The position numbers and the translations under genes were made by a program. Source: Macrocystis pyrifera (taxonomy: Eukaryota; Sar; Phaeophyceae; Laminariales; Laminariaceae). Taken from it: DNA of 64,000 bases. Numbering within the stretch: the stretch's first letter is position 1; each line of letters begins with the position of its first letter. A model generated the notes under the pieces. That model had not been told where the DNA came from. It saw only the letters and a list, made by a program, of their open reading frames with translations, and did not search any database. Below, in pieces: positions 33,701 through 47,400 of the stretch. The stretch lies in assembly GCA_031763025.1 (NCBI GenBank), contig JASSKH010000006.1, positions 5,143,691 through 5,207,690 on the forward strand, in the 5' to 3' direction.

Positions 33701-36700
33701 ATGTACCTGGAGTATGTACGGGGTGCAGCAGTATGGTATATTCTACCAAAAGTTCTGAAGGCTCGTGAGTGTGAGACCGCAGGAGGCATCTTATTCGGCT
33801 GAGCCTCCGCCGTTTTTTTTTTGTTTTTGTTTTTTTTAATCGTTTGTCGGCTGCCAACAACAAAGAACGGTGTTCGACTCATCTCGGCTCGAAAATACTA
33901 AATTGGCTCAATCTGGCTCAATGAAAAAAAAAAAAGACTGGCAGACCTCACACATGTTTTCGGCTTTTTTGCCTCGAGTGTATTAAATTGGATTTTTGCC
34001 AATATCAGGTACACCTATTCCTTTTGAGCCAAAAACAGCCACATACTGAAACCAAGTAAAAAGCACACGCCACGAGCGGTGTTTCTGGCCATGAGAAACC
34101 TCAAACTTTTTTTGTTTGCCCCTGAACGCTGAACGGGAGGTCTCCACAATATGTTTTTTTTTTTTTTTAGGGTATTGACACCACGGGCCCGCTTAGACCT
34201 GCAGAGGGTCATCAGTCTTCGTTTGTTTCCCCACGGCGGGTGCGCCAAGAGTATTTGTTCTGGCGCCTCCCCCCCCGTTGCCATCTTCGCAGCCTCTCGA
34301 CGATCCTCGCGCAACCGCCTGCTCGGCGCGAAATTATTTGCCGTAGCGAGCCTGAGGCCACCTTGACGCGAGGTGAGGCAGACGGACTGCCGTGTGTGTC
34401 CACGATGCTTTAGAACAACAGAGTACACATCATATCAGCTGGAGCACATCATCAAATCGTACAACCCCAAAGAAGAAAACATGAAATCATCGTAGGTACA
34501 TACAAGCGCTTCGCGTCGCGGGTGGTTCCGACCGCTGCGCTCGCTCACGAGTAACAAGAACGGAACGGAACAGACGGTCCAAACAACTAGGTGCTAACAG
34601 GAGATTTGCAAAAAGTGCCCAGAGCTCCTTGCTCCATCCAGGAAAACAACCCGAACGCCGCATGCCGTACGTACGTACATACCCCAGGGAGGGTACTTAT
34701 TTTCTTCTTTTGATGTGCTGTATGTACGAAAGAGAAATCACAGCACGGCACAGCAGCACCGCAAAAAGAATAAAAATGAAACCGGAAATTTCGGAAAGAA
34801 AGAAAAATCCCCGTCCCCTCTCATGTAATTATTTTCTGCCTCATTGGAACACCTTGCACCGGTCAAAAAGAAATAAATGGTACAGCAGAGCTTCTCTCTC
34901 AGCCTCGTACGCTCTCGCGACCACGATTCGGTCCGGGTAAAGCTTTCCTCCCTCTCTGTCACAGTGAGCCCCGTCGCCCGCCTCGCGTGAAGCCCGGTGC
35001 TCACCGTGGCTCTCGTTCGCGAGGTTGACAATGTTGGTGCTCAGACTTCGTAGCTCTCTCTGTGAACTTCAGCTTGGTCGCAAAAATAAGCACCGCTTGA
35101 ACGTTACTTTGCAAGCCCAAACGACCTGTACAAACTCGTACATATTCTATCCAACTTCACAGAAGGAGGCCAGACAGAGCCCATTCATGCTTCCCTCGTG
35201 TCTCGAGGCACACGCGACGCCTAGCCACGAAAACGGCGACCGCGCTCCTTGCAATCCCCCTTCTACCCGCCAACACCCGCGACGGTGCCGGGCTCGCCCG
35301 CGGTGCCGTGCTCTGGGTACACGCACGCACACACCACGAAAGAAAAGAACATGATAAAAGGCTCTCGCCGGCAAGTAACCGAAGGAGGCGGTGTCCAAGT
35401 AGGAGCCCTGAGAGGCCAGGGATGTACCAATTGAGCACGCTCAGAGAGAATTATTTCTGTAAGTAGGTTTATATATTACGTACTTACAGAGTATCGACGT
35501 AAGAAATTGCAACCGAGAACCGACGGACCGGAAAGCGCATACGCGAAGAAAAAACGGTGTACGTACGTATGGCCTGTCTGACTGGCTGGAGATCAAGCAT
35601 AAACAGTTGAAAGCAAGACAAAGTACAGCAGTAGACATATCCAGACATACCTGGCCAGTTTCAATCCAAAAACATAGGGCTGTGAGTTGGCTGGAGTTCC
35701 TGCCTGGTTATTAGTCGGCTGCCGCCACCCAACTACGTGACTTTAGTCGACTAGTTGGCTAGCCAAATATGCTATTGGGTTTCGTTTCGCACTCAGAAAG
35801 TAAGGTATTAATCGGCCAGGTTTATCCTTGGTTTTGATCACGAAAAGTGAAGTTTTAAGTTTGTTTCAGTTTATCAGGCTTTGTAGGGATAGATGCACCA
35901 GAAATACGGACATGCCGTCCCCGTTTGGAGGTCTCTCGCTAGTGTTACATTTTGTCGTAACGGCGAATACTCGAGCGACACGCAGTAGCAGACCACCAGT
36001 AAAATAACAAATAAATATAACATAGACGACAGACTGGGACTTCTTCTATGACGGGAGCATAGAGAATAGATAAATCATCATCGCCGGCGATTCAGCGATT
36101 CAAGAATGGTTCACAGTTGAGCCGGCAAATACCGTGCTATACCCTCCGTGGTATTGGATGCGTTACCAACTTGGAGATGCCGGGAAACACGTACGCCGTA
36201 CCAAACTAGCCTTCCTACAAGCAAGGAAACCTAAATATGAAAAACAGTTGGATAATTGGCACCGCCGGAACTAACTGAAATAAATACCTAGCCAACCAAT
36301 AACTAGCTGGCGATTATTAGTCAGCCAACTCACGGCCCTACCCAAACAGGAACGATGTGAGGCTGGCCAATCGCAGGGCTTCTGGCGTGTGATTTGTACC
36401 AGGTACTTGTTTTTAGTGTGTAACTGGTTTTGGCGCAAAAGTGACAAGGTAAACCTAATTATTAATAGGGCAAAAAGTCTACGAAATTCGGCTCGAAATG
36501 TTGAAAGCCGGCCTGTTCAGACGGAAAGGGGCTTTTGTTGGGTTGGAAGGAGGCTCGACCGGCGTGCATTATCAGCAGAGCGCTGCCCACATCGGCCAAC
36601 AGGCGTCAGAAATCGTAACGCAGCTCCTTTATTTTTTTTTTCATAACATTTTTCATTTAGAGGTAACAATTCTCGAGCGTTTTTGTACAGGGGACACAAT

Positions 36701-39700
36701 GAAAATTGACAATCAAGCAGAATTCGGCACCCGAGACTACTGTAAAAGTCGGCCCTCTCCTGCCAACATCGGCTCGAAGAAAAAAACAGTTGTTTTTTTT
36801 TTTACGTACAACCCGCGCTTCTTTACCTTACAAGCGGGCTTTTCGGCCTTTTCGGCACAAGAGCCGGCGGAGGCTAAGCCTTCACGCCATCGGTTAATAT
36901 CTACAGGGTGTTACGTTCGGCAATATCAGGACACGGAATACGGTGAAAGGTCCCAGCTACTGCTGTCTGCTGTCGTTCGCACAAGTAGTGCCTCGTGGCC
37001 GTGTGTGTCTGTCGTGTTGTATACCTTGTATACCGGGGCTTTTCAAGGGTCACGAGCTTACCTTACCCGCGGGTCGGGTCAGGAACGTTTCGAAATCTCA
37101 CGCGTCGGGTTAGGCTCGGGTCGGGTCGGGTCGGGTCGGGTCAGGAAGTTTTTGAAGTCTCACGGATCATGTCGGGTCACCCCTGACCCGCGAGGTTTGC
37201 CCCGACCCGTGAACGTCACTGGTACCAGGTGCAATATATATTATTCTCGTATGCGTACTTGCAGTATTATATGTAGTTTCATGACTACAATGTGGTGGCT
37301 TGGGGCCTTAGGTATACCAGGTACCGGGCTTGACGATGCCAGTTACCAGGTGCCAGAGTACGTAGTATTTATTTATTTATTTGCTTGGTTTTTCCATCTC
37401 ATTTATTGCATTCGACCTTTTCTTTTTTTCTCTCTCTCCCTCCTATTAATAGCCGTCACTCAGATCCGAGGTCATAAAGCATCATAAGCTCTTTTTTCCC
37501 CCCCATCCCCACTACGCTTGTTGCCTTGACAGGCGTTTTTGTCACGGGAAGACTTCGGCCCTTTGTTCCCTCGTTGACTGTTATAGCGTACCATCGGATT
37601 GCGCCTACCAACGCTAGCTACTATTGATATTGGTATCAGCAGCTGATTCCGTCCGTTTTTTTTTTTTTGTTTTTTGCAAATATACTCCAAACTTACGACC
37701 ACCCACGTGGGATTCGAACTCCAGCACCGACTCTCAGTAAATTTCGAGGGTATACCACTATTGCGGGGGACTATAGTAAATAGGATCAAATATTGTCAGG
37801 AAAAATGGGTAAATATATAGTTTTTGTGTGTACGGTAGGTCCTATTTTCTATGGCCCCCCGTAATAGCCCATCGGGGCACCCGCCATGGGTGCTGCCCAA
37901 GGGAACAGGGGAAGGGGGGGCAACAGGAGCGGAGGAAGCAATCCCGACCAAGGGAATGGGTGGAGGGGGGGCAACAGGAGGAGTAGAAGGGAAACCGAGG
38001 TGGGAGAAAGTAGGAAGGAGACGGCAGACAGGGTAGCAAGGCACCAGGCCGACGAGCAAGTAGGACGCGTCTGTCTATGCTACTCGTGCCGCCAACTGGT
38101 GCGGCGGGTTCGAACGTGGTCTTCCTTTGACTCTCTTTTTTCTTTTTGCGCTCGATCCTCCGTGATTTCTTATTATTATTAATAGTGCATATGTCTTTCT
38201 TCTTGCCCTTCTGAAAGGGGTGTTGTGGCGTGGGTGGATGACGAGGCTGCTTTGCTTGTTTCATATTGTCCGACGCGTCCTCTCCGGCGGTGGGGCATAG
38301 TTGACGAACGCAGCACGGAGACGGCAGACATGGTAGCAAGGTACCAGACCAACTAGTAGGGAGAACCTGCTTATGCTACTCGTACCACGAGTGGCTGCGG
38401 TTACCTGAAGGGTGTTTCATTATTCGGCTTGCCTGTTATTTCCCTTGGTTTTTAGTCTCACTCCGTATGTAGTATGTAGTGGTGTTGTTTATGTAGCTCG
38501 TTCTTTTCAAGTGTCTGCCACACCCCCTGCCGGGAGGTACGACAGCCTGTTGTTTTCCTTTTTCTTTTTTCTCTTTCGATTTGTATTGTATGGTTTCTGT
38601 TTTATGTTTTTTTTTTGTGTGTGTTTCTTTTGTTTTCTCTCTTTCATAGAATGTGTATGCCGTGCCTGCCGTCCAGTATGATAGCATAGGGCATTGCGTT
38701 GTCTACTCTGCTCACTGCATAACAATGTAGTATGTCTGCGGCATAGTTTTTGTGACTACATAACTTCTATCTCTCTATAGTGTTGCATGTACCCAAGAAC
38801 CCAGGGCGAAATATTATACATCAGCGTAGTGATGTGTGACGGGTAGTGTATACGATAGCGATGTGTTTACCCCCCCTCGTCTACGAGCATCTAGTTTGTA
38901 TTCAGAGCGCGTGAGCGCCGGGGCGAGGAAAATAACAGCCGGGATGAGGCACTCCGAATGACCCACCACGCGCAGAGGAACCCCACCGAGTCATGGTGCC
39001 ATGATGCAATCGGTTCTGCAGTTGGTTAGTGCATTGCCTTCCTATTAAGCGTTGGATAGATTCGGTTCACCGCAGCTGCAACCAGCTAAGCACCTTCGGA
39101 CGAGGCATTTGCATCTCCTCATTAGCTGAACAGGTATATGGCACGGCGGAGGTTGTCCTCGAAGAGGAGGACGAAATGATCCCACTCCACCCCGTCCCAC
39201 CCCGTCCCAATCCACCCCACACCGCCCCACTGCATCCCAACCGCCACCCTCAACCCCACCCAACCCCGTCCCATCGGCACCCCGCTCCAACTCCACCCCC
39301 CAACCCCCCCCCTTCCCAACCCCACCCACTCCGCCCTCACACTACCCTACACTCACCCCACCCCACCCCCCCCCCCACCCCCACCCCCCCCCCCCCCCCC
39401 CCCGCTGCAGGCAAGGGGATGGACCCCTCCCTGCTCTGTCTTGTGGCGGCGGACCCCTCATTTCCCGGGCGCTCCGTCACCCTCACCACCAGCCCCAACA
39501 CCGCCTCCTCCTCTGGCAACTCCTGCGACGAACCCCTGGACCCCGAGCTGGTGAGCAGCGGGTGTGACCTCAGCGTCGAGCCGCTGACACCGGGTCTCTT
39601 GTCGGCTGGGAGGGGACGGGGAAGGAGGAAGGGGGCGGGGGAGGGACGCGGGAAAAAAGCAGCACCAGCGTCGGAGTTCAATAGTGTCGGGAAGGGAGTG

Positions 39701-42700
39701 GGGGTGGGGTTGGCGGCGCCTGTGGCTGGGGACGAGGTGGTGTCGGCGGAGGCGGTGACGAAGGCCAAGGCGGCGAAAGAGGCGAAAGAGGCGAAGGCGG
39801 CGGCGGTGGCGAAGGCGGCAAAGGAGAAGGCGGCAGTTTCTTCGGCTGCAAGGAAGGTGCGGAGGCGGACGCGGGGGAGGGGGGGGGGGGGGATGGGGGG
39901 GTTATGTCATGCATGGCCGTAGCCGCATGTAGTTGTATGTACAACGATAGACCCCTCGCATATCTATGTGCAATGTGTACAATGCCCGAACGGAGCACGT
40001 CGGGTTTTCACCGACCAGAGAGACAGCACGTCGGCAGTAGATAACGACTAGTAAATATTCGGTGAGTGTCGTCAGCCAACTAACTGACTTTAGTCGGCAA
40101 GTCGGCTAGCGAAGCGAAGCCAGCTGGAGGTCGGCCGACTCGGCGAAGCGAGCCTAGTCAGCCTTCCCTGTTCAAGGGGGCCCCGCCAACAAAATAAAGA
40201 ATAGGCATTCCCGCGATCGATAATCCTTCCTACATGTATGAAAACCCAGAAAGTCGGATAGTCGGCACCTTCGGGAAACGACTACAGCAGTAGTAATAGT
40301 GATCCCTCCATAGGGCGATATAAGTAAGCCCGTGGCCCGATATACGACGGTCAAAATCGCTTGGCGCGACTGGCGATTGGACACTCATAACCTGGGATGA
40401 ATAAGGCGGCTTCTCCTAATAAGGCGGTCGTATTGCCCGGGTCCACCACCTTGTAGTCCGACTAAAAGCTAGTTGGTGAGTTGGGTCGTGCCGACTCGCG
40501 GCTCTACCTTTTGCTGGAGCCGCGCGGAATACCTACAGACAGGGCACGCGTAGTTATGCATACGATCGTGCAGAACTATATAGAGTTTTCCGCCTCGTGC
40601 GAGCCAACCCAAATCCACTGGCACAACCGAACCAACACGAGCACCATCGTCTGGAGGGTTTTGATCCCCTCAGATGGCGTTTTCAGGGTACGTACTATTA
40701 ATACGTGTCTGGTACAGGGTATATATGAATACATACCTGGTACAGGGTATACAGGGCGCACATCATCATAGTCTATTTTGGCTTTCGTGTGTGAGCCGAC
40801 ACAAACGAACCCACACGCAACACAAACTCTTTGTCTGGAGGAACTTCGATCCTGTTGGCGCTGCACTTCCTAGATGAGGCGAGATTAGCATGGCTCCTGG
40901 CCAGTGACCAGTGAGGGAGAAAGGAGTTTGAGTGGGACCCACCGTCCGGCGCGGGATGCCTCATCCAATCCAATCCTTCCGTTTAAGTGGTCCGTGACAG
41001 AGATAAATTATATACATGTACGCACAACGGTCAAAGTCGCCATCCAATCAGATTTATCCGGGGTTTGGAACAATGGTTGCTCACCTCGGACAGATGATCG
41101 ATTCCCGCTCCAATATTTCGCCCTCCTAAGGCGGACTATGCGTGCCCGATGTTGTATTATTTTCGCTCGTGTTGCCGGGTGGGACCCCCATAATCTGCAC
41201 GACTTATTATAGCGCATGTTTTCCTGGGTTTCGTCTGTACTATGTAGCTCTCACAACGGCAGGCGAGGCACCTGTAGTATCTGGTTGTGTACCACTATCT
41301 TTTTATCGGAGGTGTGAAGGGTTGGATGGAGCCACGCCTTTCATGTACGGTTTTACTTCACATTCTACTGTACCAGGTACAGTAGTTCTATGTACAGTAG
41401 TTCATCAGTCTCTTTCAAGTATTAATAGTTTTATCATTCATCCCACGGTAGGAACTGCGCACCTTTTTGCCTTCTGAGGCAATATCTTCTGACCGGTTAA
41501 GCTAGCTCCTCAAGTGAACATTAGTAGTGTATGTATTTGTTTTAGGACTATAATAGGTAAATATATACCTGGTAGGTGTTTGTGTGTACCATAGGTCCTG
41601 TTCACTATGGTCCCCCGTAGTAATATGATTGCCAGTAGAAATCGTGGCCGGGTTACGCGAAAAAAAACTTGTTCAAAGTCATTCTTTGGGTGAGATGTGA
41701 GTTCATGTGAGTAGGACCTCGGAAAAAATTAAGCCACCACCGCTATTGGGGCGTTGCTCTTTTCTGTTCCCTCTAATCCTTGAGTAGGTGATCCACTCTA
41801 ATTCCAGGTGGTTTACCCACTCTGAATCTTGAGTAGTTTGTCCACTCTAATTCCAAGTAGTTTACCCACTCTAGTTCTTGAGTAGATGATCCACTCTAAT
41901 TCCAAGTAGTTTACCCACTCTGAATCTTGAGTAGTTTATCCACTCTATCTCCAAGTAGTTTAGCCACTCTAACTCCAAGCAGAGTTTATCCACTCTAGCT
42001 CCAAGTAGTTTACCCACTCTTAACTCCGAGCAGATTTTATGCACTCTAACTCCAAGTAGAGTATTCCCACTCTATATTCCGAGTATTACGGGGGTCCATA
42101 GTAAATAGGACCTACGGTACACACAAAAGCCCACATATTCACCTATTTTTACTGACAATATCTGGTCCTACTTACTATGGTCCCCCCCCGTAATAGTAGT
42201 CCCCTCTTATGAGTCCCCAAGCAGTTTATCTACTCCAATTCCGAGCAGGTTCTCTGCTCTTATCCCAAGTTTATCTACTCTAATTCCAGGTAGTTTTGTT
42301 TCGGACACGTGCGTACACCGCTGCTGAAGGGGCCATCAACCCTCCCTCTTCCCTCTTCCCTCTCCGAGATAAACACGAAGGTCACGATAACAGCGACGGC
42401 CGCTGCGTCAATGGGTTGGAGGATGATACTGTGCGCACCAAATTGATTTCTGCAGCTTCACATTTGTCCTCCTCATGTGCGGACTGTATTTCCTGCACGA
42501 GACCATATATATACATATATTATCTGTAGTACGCGCGATGGAAGTGTCACTAGTATCACTATCACGGGGGTCCATAGTTAATAGGACCTATGGTGTACAT
42601 AAAAACCTATATATTTAGCTATTTTTACTAACAATATTTGGTCCTGTTAACTATGGACCCCCGTAATAGTATCACTAGTATCACGCACAGGCTGCAAAGA

Positions 42701-43205
42701 TGGAGCTTCGACCAAAATTCTCGATCTCACAGCTGCTGTTTTTTATTTTTGTAAATGAAATTGGTGTCTGAGTAAAAAAAAGCATGGAGCCGAACGTATC
42801 CGTATGATGTACTTTCTGTTATTTTTTCTTTTACTTTTTCCTTTCTTCTTTGGTTTCTCTCTTCGTGCTTTTTTTTTTTTCTTTCTTTTGAGTGTACAGA
42901 TAATACCATGGATAGGTTCCTGGTTTTAGTTGGTTGCAAGTGATGCGGGATGGTATACCACGGCTCGTTAGTACCGTTTCCCTTGCGGACTGATATGGTA
43001 CTGCCGTGCGCACTATTTCGCACTTTTTTGTGTTCTCCCATCGAGATGCATTTTTCGTTACAGCCTGTTTTGTGACCACAGGCAGGATTTCAGGGAAGAA
43101 GTGAGCAAAGGTGAGAACATCATCATCACAACCATCATCAGCATCATCATCACAACCATCATCAGCATCATCATCACAATCATCATCATCATCGTGATCA
43201 TCACG

Positions 43206-43243
<38 letters not shown>

Positions 43244-44379
43244 GATCACCTCATTCGCAGCGCGGGCGCAAGCGACATGATCATATCGTATCCGCACACT
43301 GCTGAGCTGGGTCACTCCTGACGCTGCTCTCTCGTACCCGGTTGAACACACACGTACGTACGCACTGCACGCACTGCACGAAGTGCTGTAATGTTTATCG
43401 TCATTTTTGGTCGCTGTGGCTCCTCAACTCTCCCTTAAGCTGGCGTTTTCGGCGCGTTTGTCGTGTGTTGCTCCCAGCTTGTGGTGAAGGCAGAAAAAAT
43501 GGCGGCCAAAAAGAACCTTCGCGGGGCCAAGAAAATTGCGAAAGAGGTGTGTGGGTGGTTGGGTAAATCGGTGGGATGGGTGCCTGGGTTCGTGGGTGGG
43601 TGTGTATATGGATGGGATGGGTGGGGGAGGAAGGGGGGGCGTACTCATTTGTTGCTTGCCTTAGTCCTTTGACCTTTGACCACGCATTCCTTTCGAGACG
43701 GAGCACCGTTCCTACTCCTGATAGAGACACCTCCGACATTTGGGCGCTCATTACGGTGTTTCCATATATTATTACGTGGGAACTTTTTACGAGTCTTGCG
43801 GAGTGGTTGGAAGGCTGCGTGGGTGGGGGTGGGGACGAAGGGTGGGCGGGGTGTGTGTGTCGTGTGTGTGGATGTGTTCTTGTTTTCCTTTCTTTTTCTC
43901 GTTCTTGGTCAGTCTCCTTTGCGGTTCCAGCTCTTGTTCTTCCCCCTTGTTCTCCCCCCTTGCTGTTGTTGCTGTTCTTGTTTTTCACGTTCCTTTATTT
44001 TCGTTGGTGTTGCTGTTATATTTGTCCTTGGACAGGCCCTCGGACTGGATCCCAAATACGGACGGGCATTGCGCTGCCTGGCAGGCGTTTACAAAGAGGC
44101 GGGCATGCTCGACGAGGCGTTCGCGACGGCGAAGGTGGGTATGTTGCCCCCCCCCCCCCCCCCCCCCCCCCAATGTCTGCCCGGTCGGTGAAAACCCGAC
44201 GTGCTCCGTCCCGACATTGACGGATGCGAGAGTCTATGGTCACGCGACTACGGCCATGCATGAGAATAATACTGAGTACACCCCCCCCCTATCCCCTGGC
44301 CCTATTATATATATTATATACGGGTTGGGTTGGCGTCGGTTGGCAACGACACTTGCGTGAGCTAGACATCCAGGGTACC

Positions 44380-44421
<42 letters not shown>

Positions 44422-47400
44422 GCGGTCGCCCACAGCTGGTCGTCTAGTTAGATCATGTGTGTGAAGTAAATAACCTTTACTCTGCACAAGGGAATTGATC
44501 GTATCACGTAGTGTTCAAGGTAAGGCACCCAAGAGGCAGTTACATAGTACTCCCATTGCTGTCTCTGGAAGTGGCCACACCGGAAATTAAACTATCTCAT
44601 TGAAGCTGTCATCCATATGCAAGTCCGCCTCACAAGCGGTTCTTACTAGGATGCAGCTCACCCTTCATGCGACTCGCCCGACACCTCACGGCGCTTCGCG
44701 CTTGGTGCAAGCAATGTCTGCCTGGTCGGTGAAAACCCGACACGCTCCGTCCCGGCATTGTAGGAATGCGAGGGTCGATGGTCATACGACTACGGCCATG
44801 CAATAGATCGAGTACATCTCTCCTATCGAGTACCCCCCCCCCCTCCCCCTTGTTTTTTGGTCAGACAGGGTAGACTTGAACGTTCCACACCTCGGGCAAA
44901 TCCCCGATTCCCGCTTCACGAGGTTGATATTTGAGAGCAGATGGATAGATGGATTCCTGATGTGTGTGTGGTCTAGCTCATGTTGCCGGGTGGGAGAGAT
45001 CCGTATAACCTGCAAGCTCTAGCACAGATTTCCTGTGTTGGATCTGTGTGTAGTACGGGGGTCCATAGTTAACAGGACCAAATATTGTTTAGTAGAAATA
45101 GGGAAATATATAGGTACTAGTGTGTACCGTAGGTCCTATTTACTATGGACCCCCGTAGTAGTATTAATACAAGGTTCCCCTTCGGGATGTGGGTGACGTG
45201 AAATCCCGGGGGCGTCGCAAGGCGAAAAGGGAGTCACAGGTAACACACGTATTACAGCTGTTCTTGGCGGAAACGGGGGCCATGGGTTAGCGTATTGCTC
45301 GAAGGAAAGAGTAATGATGATTAGTAGTAGTCGGCAGGGACTGAGTTTTACTCTTTCAGTGGTGGATACTACACTACTATTTGTCACGCACGCGGTAGCA
45401 TCGGTTGACTAGTATATGTACCGTCACTATTCACCACTGGCACTGCTAGGCAGATGTGGTACAGGTAGATGCACCATGCACTCTACAAAATACTGCCGGG
45501 TACCTGGTACTCTACTACTACGACTACTAACTATGTATACTATAATACTACTAAGTACTACTGATGACCAAACGCTCTTACAATGAAGAGACAACCCCAT
45601 GGCAAACAGAGAGGTCCAATAATCACGCGGTACCATGGGCTGGGGCATGACTGCTATCCTGCTGTGATACTGTTACTATTCACCACCACCAGCAATACGT
45701 AGATGCAGTACAGGTAGAAGCAGCATGAATAAATACTGCCGGGTGCACTACAATACCCACTACTACTGTTGCTCCTTAAATACTAAAACTTGCATACAAC
45801 GGCGACGTAGCATGCAAGCGATAACGTGAGTTGGGGGCATGACTACTACACTATTACTCTTAATGTACACTACCACTACTACGCATATATATATGTACCG
45901 TGGTGAGGTATAAGCAGCATGCCCGCTACATACTACCCGGTACTACGTATACTACTACAGCTACTATTAATAAATATTTTGTAAATGTACTGGCTTCGTA
46001 TTATATACTTGGTACGGCTGAGGGCATTTACTCCTTGGCCAGGTAGAAGTAGCATGCGGAGGTAGACGGACCGAGGAAGCCAGTTTTGCTGTAACGTACG
46101 TGCTCGGTGTGAGGTGTGTGGTGTAGGTCAAAGGGCTAGGTGAACATATACGGCGCTCGACAGACGTGTATTGTTGCTGCCGCTGAATCTGCTGCTGCTA
46201 CTGCTGAGGTTGATAAAAAAACGGGCGATTTCATTATTACTGAGATTTTCAACGCGAAGAAAATTCAGGAGAGAAAGTTCTCGTGCTCGTGCGGGATTGA
46301 ATATTGTTGGCTGCTAGCCCCGACTCGCGAGCTCATGGGTAGGTTTCCAAGCCTATTGCACCCAAAAAAAAAAAACAATACGAGACCACGATCAGTCGAT
46401 TGCGTGACCTGGTGAACACTGCACACACACATACTCTACGAACACTGATGCTGTACTGCTGCTGATGTTGCAGTGCGAACCGTGGCTGTGCGTTGCTTTT
46501 GAAATACGGAGGAAATGTGAAATCGTACGAACCGTCGTCCTGCCCCTGCGCATCATCCAATTGATTGCACCTTGCTCGAGATTATGTGTGTGTTCGTTCG
46601 TACGTCCTTGTTTGCCAGGAATCATGGCACACCCACGCACACACAAAACGCGCTATCCGTGGCCGTCACAAAAGGGAGAGCTTGATGAACGACTGTTGCT
46701 GTACCGTGGCTGCGTCTGTAGAGAGCTCGAGGGACGGTGTGATCAGACATGATACAGCAGCAGACAGCAGCAGACAAAAATCTTTGTGAAATTGTGGGGT
46801 CTCCGTTGTCCTGCTTGGCTCTAGCAGGTCGGAATAACTCCCCGTAGTTATTTTCCAGAATTCTCGACTTCGGAGGCCCAGAGCACGCGCCACAGACCTC
46901 GGCCGGGGCTCGCATTTGCGCCGTGGTGTACATACACGCGGGCTCCCTGTGTGCCACGCAGCCTAGAGCGCGAGAGAGGACCCGCGGCCGGACGAGAAAA
47001 GTAAAGTATTCCGGAAAAAAAAGTAATATATACGGATCCTGATCGTGCACAGCATATCATAACGGCAGTGTAATATCTGTAGATGATCTATCTGTGGGTG
47101 ATCTATCTGTATATGATATATCTGTAGATGATTTATCTGTATATGATCTATCTGTAGATGATCTATCTGTAGATGATCTATCTGTATATGATCTATCTGT
47201 ATCTGATCTATCTGTATCTGATCTATCTGTATATGATCTATCTGTATATGATCTATCTGTATATGATTTATTTGTATATGATCTATCTGTAGATGATCTA
47301 TCTGTAGATGATCTATCTGTCGATGGTCTATCTATAGATGATATATCTGAAGATGATGTATATGTCCGACGTGTGCAGCATTCCCATTGCTCGTCGACTT

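Larger units (their letters stand above)
30754..39410 (+). other. gene 2 intron 1 (8.7 kb)
   Basis: GTATTT to GCTGCAG preceded by a long C-rich tract. It contains two MITE copies (30918, 37761), a hAT-like element (35675-36340), a 19-bp hairpin (32407-32471), GGGTC repeats and several T runs. The 329-aa ORF at 36498-37487 shows no recognisable domain. No further exon is supported. Confidence 0.65.
39857..43477 (+). other. gene 2 intron 2
   Basis: GTGCGG to CTCCCAG. It holds a retroelement 3' end (39880-40020), a TAGTCGGC-rich element (40063-40505), MITE copies 6-8, a 24-26-bp minisatellite (41765-42298) and an ATC triplet repeat. No additional exon recognised. Confidence 0.7.

Noticed and set aside
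36498..37487. 329-residue + strand ORF in gene 2 intron 1
   Set aside because: No recognisable domain, contains T-run and GGGTC-repeat translation, and lacks supporting splice or start context.
37680..37760. minus-strand GAGTTCGAATCCC, B-box-like
   Set aside because: Imperfect T stem and no A box or cloverleaf; probably chance.
41765..42298. spaced repeats resembling a CRISPR array
   Set aside because: Units are directly tandem, diverged and without unique spacers; the genome is eukaryotic.
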